NCBI GenBank assembly: GCA_900543505.1
Contig: UQSB01000007.1
Span: forward strand, 1-55,031
Reading direction: 5' to 3'
Length of the DNA stretch: 55,031 bases
Source: an uncultured Collinsella sp.
Lineage (GTDB): Bacteria; Actinomycetota; Coriobacteriia; Coriobacteriales; Coriobacteriaceae
Below the pieces are notes generated by a model. That model saw nothing but the letters and a program-made list of their open reading frames with translations, had not been told where the DNA came from and made no database searches. Made by a program: the position numbers and the translations under genes. The first letter of the stretch is position 1; each line of letters starts with the position of its first letter. Positions 34,839 through 42,981 of the stretch are shown one piece after another.

Positions 34839-36683
34839 CTAACCCATGACTGACATGGCGAGCAGCACCGCGGCGATGCAATACGCCACACACGAGATCA
34901 TGACGGCAATGACGTTCATGGCGGTGCCCGACGTGTTGAGGTCATGCTCGTCACGCCAGAACAGCACCATCAGGTAGATCACGGCACTCATGTTGCCAAC
35001 CAGGCAAATGATGGCAGCGATATTAAAACACCCGGTAAAGAGTTGCTCCTCAAACATGGACGCATCGGGGAACGCGGCGGTACGCACCAATTGCGCGCAC
35101 AGATAGGTCACGAGCGACAGGATCAGGCCCATACCGGTGCTCTGGAAGAAGAATCCCAGGTAGGGCTTAGGCTCGTCGTCGTGGACGTCGTATTCCAGGA
35201 AGTAGTTCTTGACGAACGACACCATGCGCGAGGCCGCCAGCAGCACGAGCGGCATGGCGCACATGGGAAACACCACCAGATGCGCGGAGCCGAGCGCCGT
35301 TCCCAGCACGGTCGCCATGATGCACGACGCGATGCCCCATACAACAACCCAGTATTGGCGATGCACGAACCAGCTGAGCACATTCGTCGAGTCGTCGGAC
35401 GCGCTATCGCCCGAGCCGACACCGGCGATCTGCAGGTCCTCCTGATGCTCCTCGGCGATAACGTCCATGGCGTCGTCGAAGGTCACGATACCCAAGATGT
35501 GGCGGTTCTCGTCACAGACGGGGATAGCGACCAGGTCATACTTGGTCATCTCGTCCGTTACGTCTTCCTGGTCCTCGTCGGGCGACACATAGACCAGGTC
35601 GCGATAGGCCAGCTGACCCAACGTGGCGTCGCGGTCGGCTACGATCAGCGTGCGCAGCGAAAGCACGCCGGTCAGCATGCCGCTCGGATCCTCGGTATAG
35701 ACGTAGTAGACGCTCTCGAAGTCCTCGTCGAGCTCGCGAATCGCCTCGATGGCGTCACCGACCGTTGCCGTGGCGGGCAGGGAAACAAACTCCGAGGTCA
35801 TGATGCGGCCGGCGGTGTTGTCCTCATACCCCAGCAGGTTACGAATCGCCTTCTCCTCCTTGACGCCCATCAGGCGCAGGAGCTTCTCGGCCTTCTCGTA
35901 ATCGAGCTCGTCGATCAGGTCGGCTGCATCGTCCGGGTCCATCATGGCCAGCATCGACGATGCGTCCGTATCGGACAGGCCCTCGAGCATCTCGGTCATA
36001 AGCTCGTCGTCATCGAACTCCGAGATGGCCTCGGCGGCCTGGGCAGTATCGAGCTGCGCAAACACCTGCGCACGTAGGCGCGGGTCGAGCTGCTCGATAA
36101 TGTCGGCGATGTCGGCAGGGTGCAGCTCGCCAAGCGTCTTGTGCGACACCGAAAGCTGGATGTTCTTAGTCGAACGGTCGAGCAGGTCCATGTAGGACCA
36201 GGCGATGATGTCCTCGCCGAGCGGCTTGCCCAGGTGCTTCATAAAGCCCTCGGCAACATGCTCGAGCGCGGGGCTGATTGCACGCAGCAGACCGCGGGCG
36301 CCGACCTCAGCACCCAGCAGGCGCAACTGATTTTCGCCCGACATGGAGAACTTGATGTCGTTGACGCGCACGACTTTCATGCCCTGCGTGTCGACAATCT
36401 GTTTGTTGAGCACGTCGCGAGCCAGCAACAGCTCGGTCGGCTGCAAGTACGAAAAACGGATTTCGGTGGCCGGCGACTTAAGATGAACGCCCGTCTCGTC
36501 GATACGGTCGACCCATTTGCGCCAGCTGATCATAAACGGCGTCTTGCCGGGACCACGGAACGCGAGCGACGTCACGTGCGGAAAAACTTCGCCGGTTGCA
36601 ATGCCAAAATCGTTCACAACGCCGAGCTTTTCGCCATCGACGTCCAAGACCGGCAATTTGAGCATCTCACTCAGATAATTCAA
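34839..36683 (-). CDS. PRC-barrel / MgtE_N / CBS membrane protein (Mg2+ transport or sensing)
   Basis: 614 residues from a TTG start at 36683, with GGGGAG six bases upstream. Domains in order: PRC-barrel-like repeats (about 5-165), MgtE_N superhelical Mg-sensor (175-285, DIADIIEQLDPRLRAQVFAQL), paired CBS domains (290-412, MTSEFVSLPATATVGDA ... FDDAMDVI), then five hydrophobic segments (436-614). MgtE channels also have five helices after CBS, but I do not see the GNAGTQ-type motif of their pore, so the membrane part is divergent. It is co-transcribed with the Nramp-type gene. Either a divergent Mg channel or a sensor controlling its neighbour. Confidence 0.82.
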   Translation of the reverse strand: MNYLSEMLKLPVLDVDGEKLGVVNDFGIATGEVFPHVTSLAFRGPGKTPFMISWRKWVDRIDETGVHLKSPATEIRFSYLQPTELLLARDVLNKQIVDTQGMKVVRVNDIKFSMSGENQLRLLGAEVGARGLLRAISPALEHVAEGFMKHLGKPLGEDIIAWSYMDLLDRSTKNIQLSVSHKTLGELHPADIADIIEQLDPRLRAQVFAQLDTAQAAEAISEFDDDELMTEMLEGLSDTDASSMLAMMDPDDAADLIDELDYEKAEKLLRLMGVKEEKAIRNLLGYEDNTAGRIMTSEFVSLPATATVGDAIEAIRELDEDFESVYYVYTEDPSGMLTGVLSLRTLIVADRDATLGQLAYRDLVYVSPDEDQEDVTDEMTKYDLVAIPVCDENRHILGIVTFDDAMDVIAEEHQEDLQIAGVGSGDSASDDSTNVLSWFVHRQYWVVVWGIASCIMATVLGTALGSAHLVVFPMCAMPLVLLAASRMVSFVKNYFLEYDVHDDEPKPYLGFFFQSTGMGLILSLVTYLCAQLVRTAAFPDASMFEEQLFTGCFNIAAIICLVGNMSAVIYLMVLFWRDEHDLNTSGTAMNVIAVMISCVAYCIAAVLLAMSVMG

Positions 36684-37005
36684 TGGTGCTCCCCATCATT
36701 ATTCCTGCGGACCGCGTGACCATGCCGGCACGCAATCCGTGGACTTTTAGACATGTATACGCATGCGCGGGCGGCACGCCGCTCGGCGCTCACACCCCGT
36801 GCACGCGCAGAAAGCACCTGCATGGGGTCATCGACTGTATGGTCGAGGTTTGGATTTCACCTGTAACCTTTCTCTTGACCCTCATTAACCGCAGTAACTA
36901 TAGCATCAGCATCGCGCTGCGGCACCGAATTTATGCGCTGCACATTGCAGGCATACCAAACACTGACGTATCCGTGACATAGTCATTGGGGACGCTCTTA
37001 CATGG
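36684..37005. promoter_or_regulatory. Long leader region of the metal-transport operon
   Basis: 322 bases without a credible gene. On minus it should contain the promoter and a leader of 150 or more bases. A compact three-helix arrangement sits at 36825-36881 (see findings). An ATTGGGGAC-family half element occupies 36981-37007. A plus-strand frame of 99 codons here looks spurious. Confidence 0.5.
36825..36881 (-). ncRNA. Candidate structured leader RNA, three-way junction
   Basis: On minus: outer helix GGGTCA/TGACCC (36876-36881 with 36825-36830); inner helix GGTT/AACC (36865-36868 with 36847-36850), whose loop contains GGTGAAATCC; inner helix TCGAC/GTCGA (36842-36846 with 36831-36835). It matches no riboswitch class I can recall, including M-box. 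Helices are short, so chance is possible. Confidence 0.3.
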
Positions 37006-37007
37006 CT
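36981..37007. repeat. ATTGGGGAC-family half element overlapping a stop codon
   Basis: AGTCATTGGGGACGCTCTTA then CATGGCT; the last two bases form part of the stop codon of the minus-strand NodB-like gene (37006-37008). Confidence 0.6.
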
Positions 37008-38412
37008 ACTCTGCGGTGTCGTCGTCCTCGGGGAGTTGGGGGAACACGGCGTTTTTGGGCATGGAAACCTTGGCGAGCGAGGTGAGTTTTTTGCTCAATG
37101 CCGTGTCCGTCTTGACCAGGTCGCTGAGCGTCACGATCTTGTAGCCGTCGGCGACAAGGCCATCGATAATCTGCGGCAGCGCCTCGAGCGTCTGCTCGGC
37201 GCACTCATCGCTATCGGTGAGCAGCACAATATTGCCCGGCGTCACCGAGTCGAGCACGGTCGATACTTGCTCGTCAGCGCCGTTGAGCAGCCAGTCGCCC
37301 GAATCGATATTCCACGAAACCACGGCGGACACCAGGTCCATCGAATCGATCCAGTTTTGCTCGTCAAACGCGGCGTAGGGGGCACGCAGCAACATCGTCT
37401 CGACGCCGGTCGCCGACTTAATCGCCTCGGTGCCCTTCGTGATCTGCTTGCGCACCGTCTCGCGATCCTCGCCCTTGAGCGAATCATCGCTGTAGCTGTT
37501 GGAGCCGATCTCGCATCCGGCATCGACAATCGCTTTGGCAGTAGCGGGCGAGGCTTCCGCGGCATCGCCCGAAAGGAAGAACGTCGCCGTGACGCCCTTT
37601 TCCTTGAGCACCTGCAAGATCTGCTTGGTCGCGCCGCTCGGACCCTCGTCAAATGTCAGGGCCACGTACTTTTCGTTGCCCTTGGGCGCTACGCTTGCGC
37701 ACTCGACTACGCAGTCGGTGGCGGGCACGACCTCGCCGCGGTCCTGCGTCTTGCCCGACTGCTCGCCGACCCATACCTCGGAGCGGCCCTGAACACCCCA
37801 GGCTTTGACATACTCAATGGCACCCGTGCCCTCGACCTTAAGCTTTGGCTCGATAGTCGTGGCCTGGACCTCGTGCTTTTCGTACGCGTTGCGGCCGTCC
37901 TTGACCGTCACCTTCTCGCCGCCCTCAAGTTCGCGACTATCCCATTTGCCTTGCTTCACGCGCTTGCCGTCGACCTTCACCGACAGCTTTTCGCCGCCAT
38001 GGCGCTTAAGCACGCTGTCGTCGACGGCCAGCAGATCACCGGCGTCGTACGTTTCGGTCAGGCTTTGATCGTCGATAAGATTCTGCAATGTAGAGCCCAC
38101 GCGCACCGCGGTCTTTTGCCCGTTGAGTTCCACGTCCACGCTGCGGTTGACGTAGCCCACGACGGCAGCGATAAACAGCACGAGCGCGCAACCCACGGCG
38201 ATAAGCGCATAGGGCAGACGGGACGGTCGGCGCGGCGAGCGCCCGTTGCCGATGCGCGCGCTGCGGTCGCTAAACCCGCGGCTATGGTTGAGGTACATCG
38301 CGCCGGGCTTACGGCGACGTCGACGCTGACCGCTGGGCAGCTGCCCCAGGTCGCGGCGCGTCGTCGGACGCGCACCCGAGCGCCCGTTTAAGTTAGATTC
38401 GTTTTGGCGCAT
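37006..38412 (-). CDS. Polysaccharide-deacetylase-like (NodB fold) membrane-anchored protein, degenerate active site
   Basis: 468 residues. A basic N-terminal tail, then one membrane helix (68-86), an extracellular region of about 160 residues with DUF348/G5-like beta segments (VRVGSTLQNLI), and a NodB domain from 248. Motif 1 reads TFDEGP (253-258) instead of TFDDGP. Motif 2 reads SNSYSDD (304-310) and lacks both metal His residues of SHTxxH. Motif 3 RAPY (343-346) and motif 4 IDSGDW (369-374) are kept. Motif 5 reads LLTDSD, not LLHD. With metal ligands and the catalytic His gone, deacetylase activity is unlikely; a glycan-binding or scaffolding role is inferred. Weak ribosome site. Confidence 0.85.
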   Translation of the reverse strand: MRQNESNLNGRSGARPTTRRDLGQLPSGQRRRRRKPGAMYLNHSRGFSDRSARIGNGRSPRRPSRLPYALIAVGCALVLFIAAVVGYVNRSVDVELNGQKTAVRVGSTLQNLIDDQSLTETYDAGDLLAVDDSVLKRHGGEKLSVKVDGKRVKQGKWDSRELEGGEKVTVKDGRNAYEKHEVQATTIEPKLKVEGTGAIEYVKAWGVQGRSEVWVGEQSGKTQDRGEVVPATDCVVECASVAPKGNEKYVALTFDEGPSGATKQILQVLKEKGVTATFFLSGDAAEASPATAKAIVDAGCEIGSNSYSDDSLKGEDRETVRKQITKGTEAIKSATGVETMLLRAPYAAFDEQNWIDSMDLVSAVVSWNIDSGDWLLNGADEQVSTVLDSVTPGNIVLLTDSDECAEQTLEALPQIIDGLVADGYKIVTLSDLVKTDTALSKKLTSLAKVSMPKNAVFPQLPEDDDTAE

Positions 38413-38433
38413 GTGCCCTCCCCCATAAACACA

Positions 38434-38463
38434 GCGAGCCGGAGCAACATGTCTCCGGCTCGC
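38434..38463 (-). terminator. Hairpin after the PRC-barrel gene
   Basis: Perfect 11-bp stem GCGAGCCGGAG (38434-38444 with 38453-38463), 8-base loop; followed on minus by TGTGTTTATG, a weak U-tract. It separates the PRC and NodB-like genes. Confidence 0.65.
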
Positions 38464-38484
38464 CTCCCATCATTTGGTACGTCG

Positions 38485-39240
38485 CTATTTGCTAGCTTTT
38501 GACGAGCCCCCGCTCGCCTTTTGATATTCGTCCTTAAAGGCCTTGAACATACCGCGCGTCTTGCCGAGCTGCTTGCCCAGTGCGCGGCTGCCTTTGTCCA
38601 CGGCGACCGATCCCTTGTCATCGAGCACCTTGGCGCCCTTCTTGACCTTATCGCCCACCACGACACTGGCCTCGGCAGCCTTGGCGGCCGCGCCGCCCGA
38701 ATACCCGAGCGTCTTGACCTCGTCCGAGACAATCATCGCGCCGTTCTCGTAGCCTCGCAGCATCGTCGGCGGCACCTGCGTGTCGCCCACCAGCACACTC
38801 GAAGCGGCACCGGCGGTCACGTAGAACATCTGCACAATACCCGAGCGCGGCTTGAACTCAACGTCCGAGCAGTAGCCCACGACATCGCCCGATTCCGTGC
38901 GCACGTCCATGCCAACCCAGATGATGCAATCGTCCAGGTTGATATCGAGGCGCTTGGCCGCGGCGGCATCGTAGGTGCCCTTGACGTCGTCGACCGCGAC
39001 GGCACCCTCATAGACGCCGATGGCATCGAGCGCCACAAAGCGGTCGGGACGCTCGATCATACCCGCGATATCGGACTGGCGGACCATAAAGCCCACCACG
39101 CGCGTGCCGCCCGGGGTAAAGACGGGAAAGTGAATCTTGCCGAGCTTTTTAGGGCTGCGCGGCGTGCCGTCCTTTTTGGTGCGCTTGTCTTCGGCAGGCT
39201 TACGATAAACCTTGACGCCGACAAAATCCCCTGCGCGCAT
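38485..39240 (-). CDS. PRC-barrel domain protein
   Basis: 251 residues, cytoplasmic. Two PRC-barrel-like repeats can be seen: residues 1-85 (AGDFVGVKVYRK ... LGKIHFPVFTPGGTRVVGFMV) and 85-170 (CIIWVGMDVRTESGDVVGYCSDVEF). The C-terminal 80 residues are Lys/Ala/Gly-rich and probably unfolded or nucleic-acid-contacting. PRC barrels bind partner proteins or RNA in photosynthetic centres, RimM and other systems; no specific role can be given here. Its ATG overlaps the stop of the YtxH-like gene by one base (TAATG), so the two are coupled. The MgtE_N-type protein nearby carries related PRC repeats. Confidence 0.8.
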   Translation of the reverse strand: MRAGDFVGVKVYRKPAEDKRTKKDGTPRSPKKLGKIHFPVFTPGGTRVVGFMVRQSDIAGMIERPDRFVALDAIGVYEGAVAVDDVKGTYDAAAAKRLDINLDDCIIWVGMDVRTESGDVVGYCSDVEFKPRSGIVQMFYVTAGAASSVLVGDTQVPPTMLRGYENGAMIVSDEVKTLGYSGGAAAKAAEASVVVGDKVKKGAKVLDDKGSVAVDKGSRALGKQLGKTRGMFKAFKDEYQKASGGSSKASK

Positions 39241-39629
39241 TATGCCTCGGTCGAGGGCTCCGTGGCCTCGGTGTCGGCCTCGGCGACGTTCTCGACCACG
39301 ACGTCGGCAGCGGGCGTCACGTTGCCGCCCGAGATAGCGTCGTTGAGCTGCTCGCGAAGCTGGTCCATGCGCTCGCGGGCCAGGTCGACCTTGGCGCGCA
39401 GGTCATCGGTCTTGGCGTCAACCATCGGACCAAAGTCGTTGACCGCGGCACGAGCCTCCTCGGCACCGTGCTCGTAGGTGTCACGCATGTTGTCCCAGGC
39501 ATCGTTGGCGATATCGGCGGCCATGGCGCGGGTCTCGGCACCCGAGCGCGGGGCCAGAGCAACGCCGATGATAGCGCCGGCGGCAGCACCAAAGAGCGCA
39601 CCGGAGACAAAGCTGAAAGTCTTTCCCAT
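39240..39629 (-). CDS. YtxH-domain protein
   Basis: 129 residues. One N-terminal glycine-rich membrane segment (FVSGALFGAAAGAIIGVALAP) followed by RSGAETR, the YtxH signature, then a charged helical region suited to a coiled coil (about 45-100) and an acidic tail. YtxH proteins are small stress-associated membrane proteins in Gram-positive bacteria; their mechanism is not settled. Start set at ATG 39629 with AGGAGAGG six bases upstream; ATG 39635 lies too close to that site. First gene of a two-gene unit with the PRC-barrel gene. Confidence 0.82.
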   Translation of the reverse strand: MGKTFSFVSGALFGAAAGAIIGVALAPRSGAETRAMAADIANDAWDNMRDTYEHGAEEARAAVNDFGPMVDAKTDDLRAKVDLARERMDQLREQLNDAISGGNVTPAADVVVENVAEADTEATEPSTEA

Positions 39630-39765
39630 GATCATTCCTCTCCTGCGGGCACCTCGATGCCCACCGTTTGAATGCTGTCCATTATACCCGCAGCGCAGCA
39701 CTTGCCGTCGCGCTCATCTGCGTACGGTAAAAGCGCAGGTACATAATGGTGATAAGCGAGTAAGC

Positions 39766-40605
39766 CTACTCCTGAGGCGCAGCCGGCATGGCGACCGTGG
39801 CGGCCGGATCCTCGCCGGCGCCATCAACGAGCGGCAGGTTGCCCTCGTGCGCCGAGCCGAACGGAGCCGTTGCCGCACCGCCAAAGACGGCCGCGGGGGC
39901 CTCGTGGTTCTCGGCGACCGCACCCTCGGTATCGATTGGCATCTGCGGCTCGTCGTCAAAGCTCGGGACGCCTTGGGGCTCCGCAGACTCGGGCTCAGCA
40001 GGCGCGTCGGCAACGGGCTCGGCGTCGGCGTCGGCGTCGGCAGGAGCGTCGCCCTCGGGCGCATCCTCGGCCACGTCCTCGCCGTTCGCAGCGGCAACGG
40101 CCTCGTGCGGGTCCTTGCCCTCGGCCTCGGCACGCATGCCCAGCACCAGGTTGCGCAGGCCCGCGACCGTGCCGTCCACATCGGGGGCGGGCTGGTCGGC
40201 GTGCAGATAGGCCCAATCCATCATAAAGGTGGCCGAAGACAGCGCGCCGATGGCCAGCGCATCATCGGGGCACGAAAGCTCAATCTCAAAGACACGCTCG
40301 TCATGCTCGCTCACGCGCGTGCGACCGCACGAGATGCTGCCGGCAAGACCGGTCTCGTTCATGAGCTCGACCGTCACGTGCTCCAGCAGATGGCAAAGCT
40401 CGGTCTGGCCCATGCAATCCTGGAATTCGCGGCCGGAGTCGCCCAGGCACAGGTGCTTGGCAATCGCGGGCACCAGGTAGTACACGCGCGCCGTGGCCTC
40501 GATATCCTCCGAGGTCATGAGCGGCATGCCGGGGTTCACCAGCACGTGCGCGCAAATCTTGTCCTCGCTGACGGTGACCTTAAGGATGTTGAACAGGCCT
40601 GCCAT
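39766..40605 (-). CDS. Unknown protein with cyanophycin-synthetase-N-like motif and acidic Ala/Pro tail
   Basis: 279 residues. I do not recognise a named family for the whole. Residues 1-130 are well ordered and include ELCHLLEHVTVELMNETGLA followed by ISCGRTRVSE, which resembles the LEHxxxELQxxAG ... GRTR segment of the N-terminal domain of cyanophycin synthetase. No ATP-grasp or Mur-ligase domain follows. Residues 155-279 are Ala/Glu/Pro/Asp-rich low complexity. Cytoplasmic. ATG 40605 with AGGGGAGAG upstream. It starts 24 bases after the CorC-type gene and is probably co-transcribed with it. Confidence 0.65.
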   Translation of the reverse strand: MAGLFNILKVTVSEDKICAHVLVNPGMPLMTSEDIEATARVYYLVPAIAKHLCLGDSGREFQDCMGQTELCHLLEHVTVELMNETGLAGSISCGRTRVSEHDERVFEIELSCPDDALAIGALSSATFMMDWAYLHADQPAPDVDGTVAGLRNLVLGMRAEAEGKDPHEAVAAANGEDVAEDAPEGDAPADADADAEPVADAPAEPESAEPQGVPSFDDEPQMPIDTEGAVAENHEAPAAVFGGAATAPFGSAHEGNLPLVDGAGEDPAATVAMPAAPQE

Positions 40606-40629
40606 AACTCTCCCCTACTCGTCCTTGCC

Positions 40630-42003
40630 CTACTCGTCGCCGTCGTGCGGATCCGCAGAGCCCGCACCCGACGCCGCCGGCTTCTCTGCCGGGGGCTCGG
40701 AATCCTTCTTATCGGTTTCGGCCGGAGCGATCACGCGAATAAGCGAGATACGCTGGCCACGCATCGACTGTACCTTGAACTTGTACCCCGCGACCTCAAA
40801 CACCTCTCCGATGTCGGGCACCGAGTCGCAAAGCTCCAAAATCCAGCCGGCGATGGTCTCATAATCATCGCTTTCCTCGAGCGGCCAACCAAGCTCAATC
40901 GCGTCATCGCACGAAAAACGCCCATCGACGAGCCACTCACGGCGCGAGAGGCGCGTGAGGTACTTGTTGTCGGGATCGAACTCGTCCTCGATCTCGCCGA
41001 CGATCTCCTCGACGATGTCCTCGATGGTGATGATGCCGGCCGTGCCGCCGTACTCGTCCACGACGACCACAATCTGGTCGTGCGAAGTCTGCATCTCGGA
41101 CAGCAGCGGCAGGATGTCCTTGGTGTCGGGCACAAAGGTGGCATCGCGCAAAAAGCCAGCGATGGGCTGGTCGCCCTTGCCGTCGAGCGCGGGCTGGATC
41201 AGGTCCTTGATGTGCGCAATGCCCGCGACGTTGTCGGGATCCTCGTGATAGACGGGGATGCGGCTAAAGCCGGTCTGGCGCATGGTGGACAGCACGTCGG
41301 CGACCGTCTCGTCGTCCTCGCACATGGTGGTGTCCACGCGCGGCACCATGACCTCGCGGGCAACGGTGTCGCCCAGATCGAAGATCTCGTGGATCATGCG
41401 CTTTTCCTCGTCGAGCAGGTCGTCCTGCTCCGAGACCATGTACTTGATCTCTTCTTCCGAGACGTTCTGACGGTCGTCGGCGCTCTTGATGCGCAGGATG
41501 CGGGCCAGGCCGTCGGAGCAAGCGCCAGTCAGCCACACGAGCGGACGGGCGATCTTTTGGAAAAACGACAACGGTCCCACGACCTGCTTGGACACGCCCT
41601 CGGCATTGGCCAGGCCGATGCGCTTGGGGACGAGCTCGCCGATCACGATGGACACAAAGGCGACGGCGACGGTGATGATGACCGGCGCCAGGCCGCGTGC
41701 GATGGCGGAAAGCGGCGCGATGCCAAAGCTCATGAGCCACGTGGCGAGCGGGTCGGACAGGCTCGTCGAGGCGACGGCGGACGAGGCGAAGCCCACGAGC
41801 GTGATGGCGACCTGGATGGTAGCCAACAGCTGATCGGAGTCGGCGGCGAGCTGGACGGCGCGCTCGGCGCGCTTATCGCCCTCCTCGGCATCGTGCTCCA
41901 GCACGGCGCGCTTAGCCGTGGTGAGAGCCATCTCGGACATGGAGAAGTAGCCGTTGATAAGCGTTAAAACGAGCGTGGTAATAAGGGAGATGGTTATGTC
42001 CAT
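40630..42003 (-). CDS. CorC/HlyC-type hemolysin-family protein (CNNM domain, CBS pair, CorC_HlyC)
   Basis: 457 residues. An N-terminal DUF21/CNNM membrane domain (1-170, four hydrophobic segments; ITLVGFASSAVAS, IVIGELVPKRIGLANAE), a pair of CBS domains (about 195-330; EVMVPRVDTTMCEDDETVADVL, VVDEYGGTAGIITIEDIVEEIVGEI), and a C-terminal CorC_HlyC domain (340-430). The family is linked to Mg2+/Co2+ efflux or homeostasis. Start set at ATG 42003, the last Met before the first helix; only a weak GAGAAA site precedes it. A low-complexity tail ends the protein. Second Mg-related system in the window. Confidence 0.9.
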   Translation of the reverse strand: MDITISLITTLVLTLINGYFSMSEMALTTAKRAVLEHDAEEGDKRAERAVQLAADSDQLLATIQVAITLVGFASSAVASTSLSDPLATWLMSFGIAPLSAIARGLAPVIITVAVAFVSIVIGELVPKRIGLANAEGVSKQVVGPLSFFQKIARPLVWLTGACSDGLARILRIKSADDRQNVSEEEIKYMVSEQDDLLDEEKRMIHEIFDLGDTVAREVMVPRVDTTMCEDDETVADVLSTMRQTGFSRIPVYHEDPDNVAGIAHIKDLIQPALDGKGDQPIAGFLRDATFVPDTKDILPLLSEMQTSHDQIVVVVDEYGGTAGIITIEDIVEEIVGEIEDEFDPDNKYLTRLSRREWLVDGRFSCDDAIELGWPLEESDDYETIAGWILELCDSVPDIGEVFEVAGYKFKVQSMRGQRISLIRVIAPAETDKKDSEPPAEKPAASGAGSADPHDGDE

Positions 42004-42111
42004 CGGGAGTTTCTCGAACCTCCAAGATTCGGGACGTTGGGTAGTAAGCGTAGGTGACGGATAGGGCAATTGCGCCGGTCGCCCGTGCGAGCGGGGCCGT
42101 GGGCGCGGTCG

Positions 42112-42795
42112 CTAGATTACGAAGAGGATCACCGCCATGAACTGGAAGATGCTGCCGGCGAGCACCCACAAGTGGAAAACACTGTGCAGATAGCGCACGT
42201 TTTTGGCGATATAGAACGGCACGCCCGCGGTGTAGCACACGCCGCCGACGGCGAGTAGGGCAAGTGCCACGGGGTTGAGCAGCGCCACAAGTTCGGGCAG
42301 CTTAAAGACAACGAGCCAGCCCATCAGCAGGTAGACCAGGCCGCTTACCCAGTGCGGTTGACGCTCGCGCATAAAGCACTCGAGGGCGATGCCGATAATG
42401 GCGATGGCCCATACGGCAAAGAACAGCACAGCGCCGCCGTCGTTTGCGAGCGTGATGAGGCAAAACGGCGTATAGCTGCCGGCTATGAGCAGGTAGATGC
42501 AGCTGTGGTCGATGATGCGGAACACGCGCTTGGCGCGCGCGGGTTGAATCGCATGGTAGAGCGTGGAGGCTAGGTACTCGAGGATGATGCTGACGCCATA
42601 GACAATTGCCGCGGCCATGTGGGCCGGGCCACCGCCGCGCAGTGCAGCGAATACGATCAGGAGCACCAGACCCGCGATACCCAGCAAGCAGCCGACACCA
42701 TGGGTGACGGAGTTCATGATCTCCTCGCCCACCGTGTAGTGCGGAACGGCCGCGATCTTGGGTCGCGGCTTGGAACTGTCGCTCGAATCGGACAT
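42112..42795 (-). CDS. Hemolysin III family membrane protein (TrhA/YqfA, PAQR)
   Basis: 227 residues with seven hydrophobic helices. PAQR hallmarks are visible: EEIMNSVTHGVGCLLG near the start (conserved Glu, Ser and His), ILEYLASTLYHAIQPARAKRVFRIIDHSCIYLLIA-type segments in the middle (His-Asp-His zinc-site residues), and HSVFHLWVLAGSIFQFMAV at the end with the last His pair. YqfA/TrhA is thought to control membrane-lipid homeostasis. Start taken as ATG 42795; a TTG at 42813 in frame would add six residues. Opposite in direction to the next gene. Confidence 0.9.
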   Translation of the reverse strand: MSDSSDSSKPRPKIAAVPHYTVGEEIMNSVTHGVGCLLGIAGLVLLIVFAALRGGGPAHMAAAIVYGVSIILEYLASTLYHAIQPARAKRVFRIIDHSCIYLLIAGSYTPFCLITLANDGGAVLFFAVWAIAIIGIALECFMRERQPHWVSGLVYLLMGWLVVFKLPELVALLNPVALALLAVGGVCYTAGVPFYIAKNVRYLHSVFHLWVLAGSIFQFMAVILFVI

Positions 42796-42902
42796 GCCGG
42801 TTACATCCTCCAATGTAAAGAGTTCTCAACACTATATCAAAGCGTCTGGGTACGTGCGAAATTTGCACCATACGTGACCCTTTGTTTACCCATTCTTTGC
42901 TT

Positions 42903-42916
42903 GTTGACGCATCAAC
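42903..42916. promoter_or_regulatory. Operator-like near-palindrome GTTGACGCATCAAC
   Basis: First of two related sites upstream of the alpha/beta hydrolase gene; shares GTTRAYNYATYAAC with 42948-42961 and 3896-3909. Confidence 0.4.
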
Positions 42917-42947
42917 GGCGAACATCCATAATGCGCTTGTTTTAAAT

Positions 42948-42961
42948 GTTGATGTATTAAC
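42948..42961. promoter_or_regulatory. Operator-like near-palindrome GTTGATGTATTAAC
   Basis: Second site, 45 bases after the first and 20 bases before the ATG, placed to block transcription or translation initiation. Confidence 0.4.
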
Positions 42962-42981
42962 ATCTTATAGGAGAATACCGC

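Noticed and set aside
34831..34893. ATG-started N-terminal extension of the Nramp-type protein
   Set aside because: Lies inside the upstream gene, lacks a ribosome site, and adds Arg/His-rich sequence; GTG 34830 behind AGGTGG is better.
36683..36982. Plus-strand 99-codon frame in the Mg operon leader
   Set aside because: No ribosome site or recognisable similarity, and it overlaps the probable leader RNA.
39478..41967. 829-codon plus-strand frame opposite the YtxH, cyanophycin-N-like and CorC genes
   Set aside because: Spans three well-supported minus-strand genes and their gaps; the composition is that of reverse-strand GC bias.
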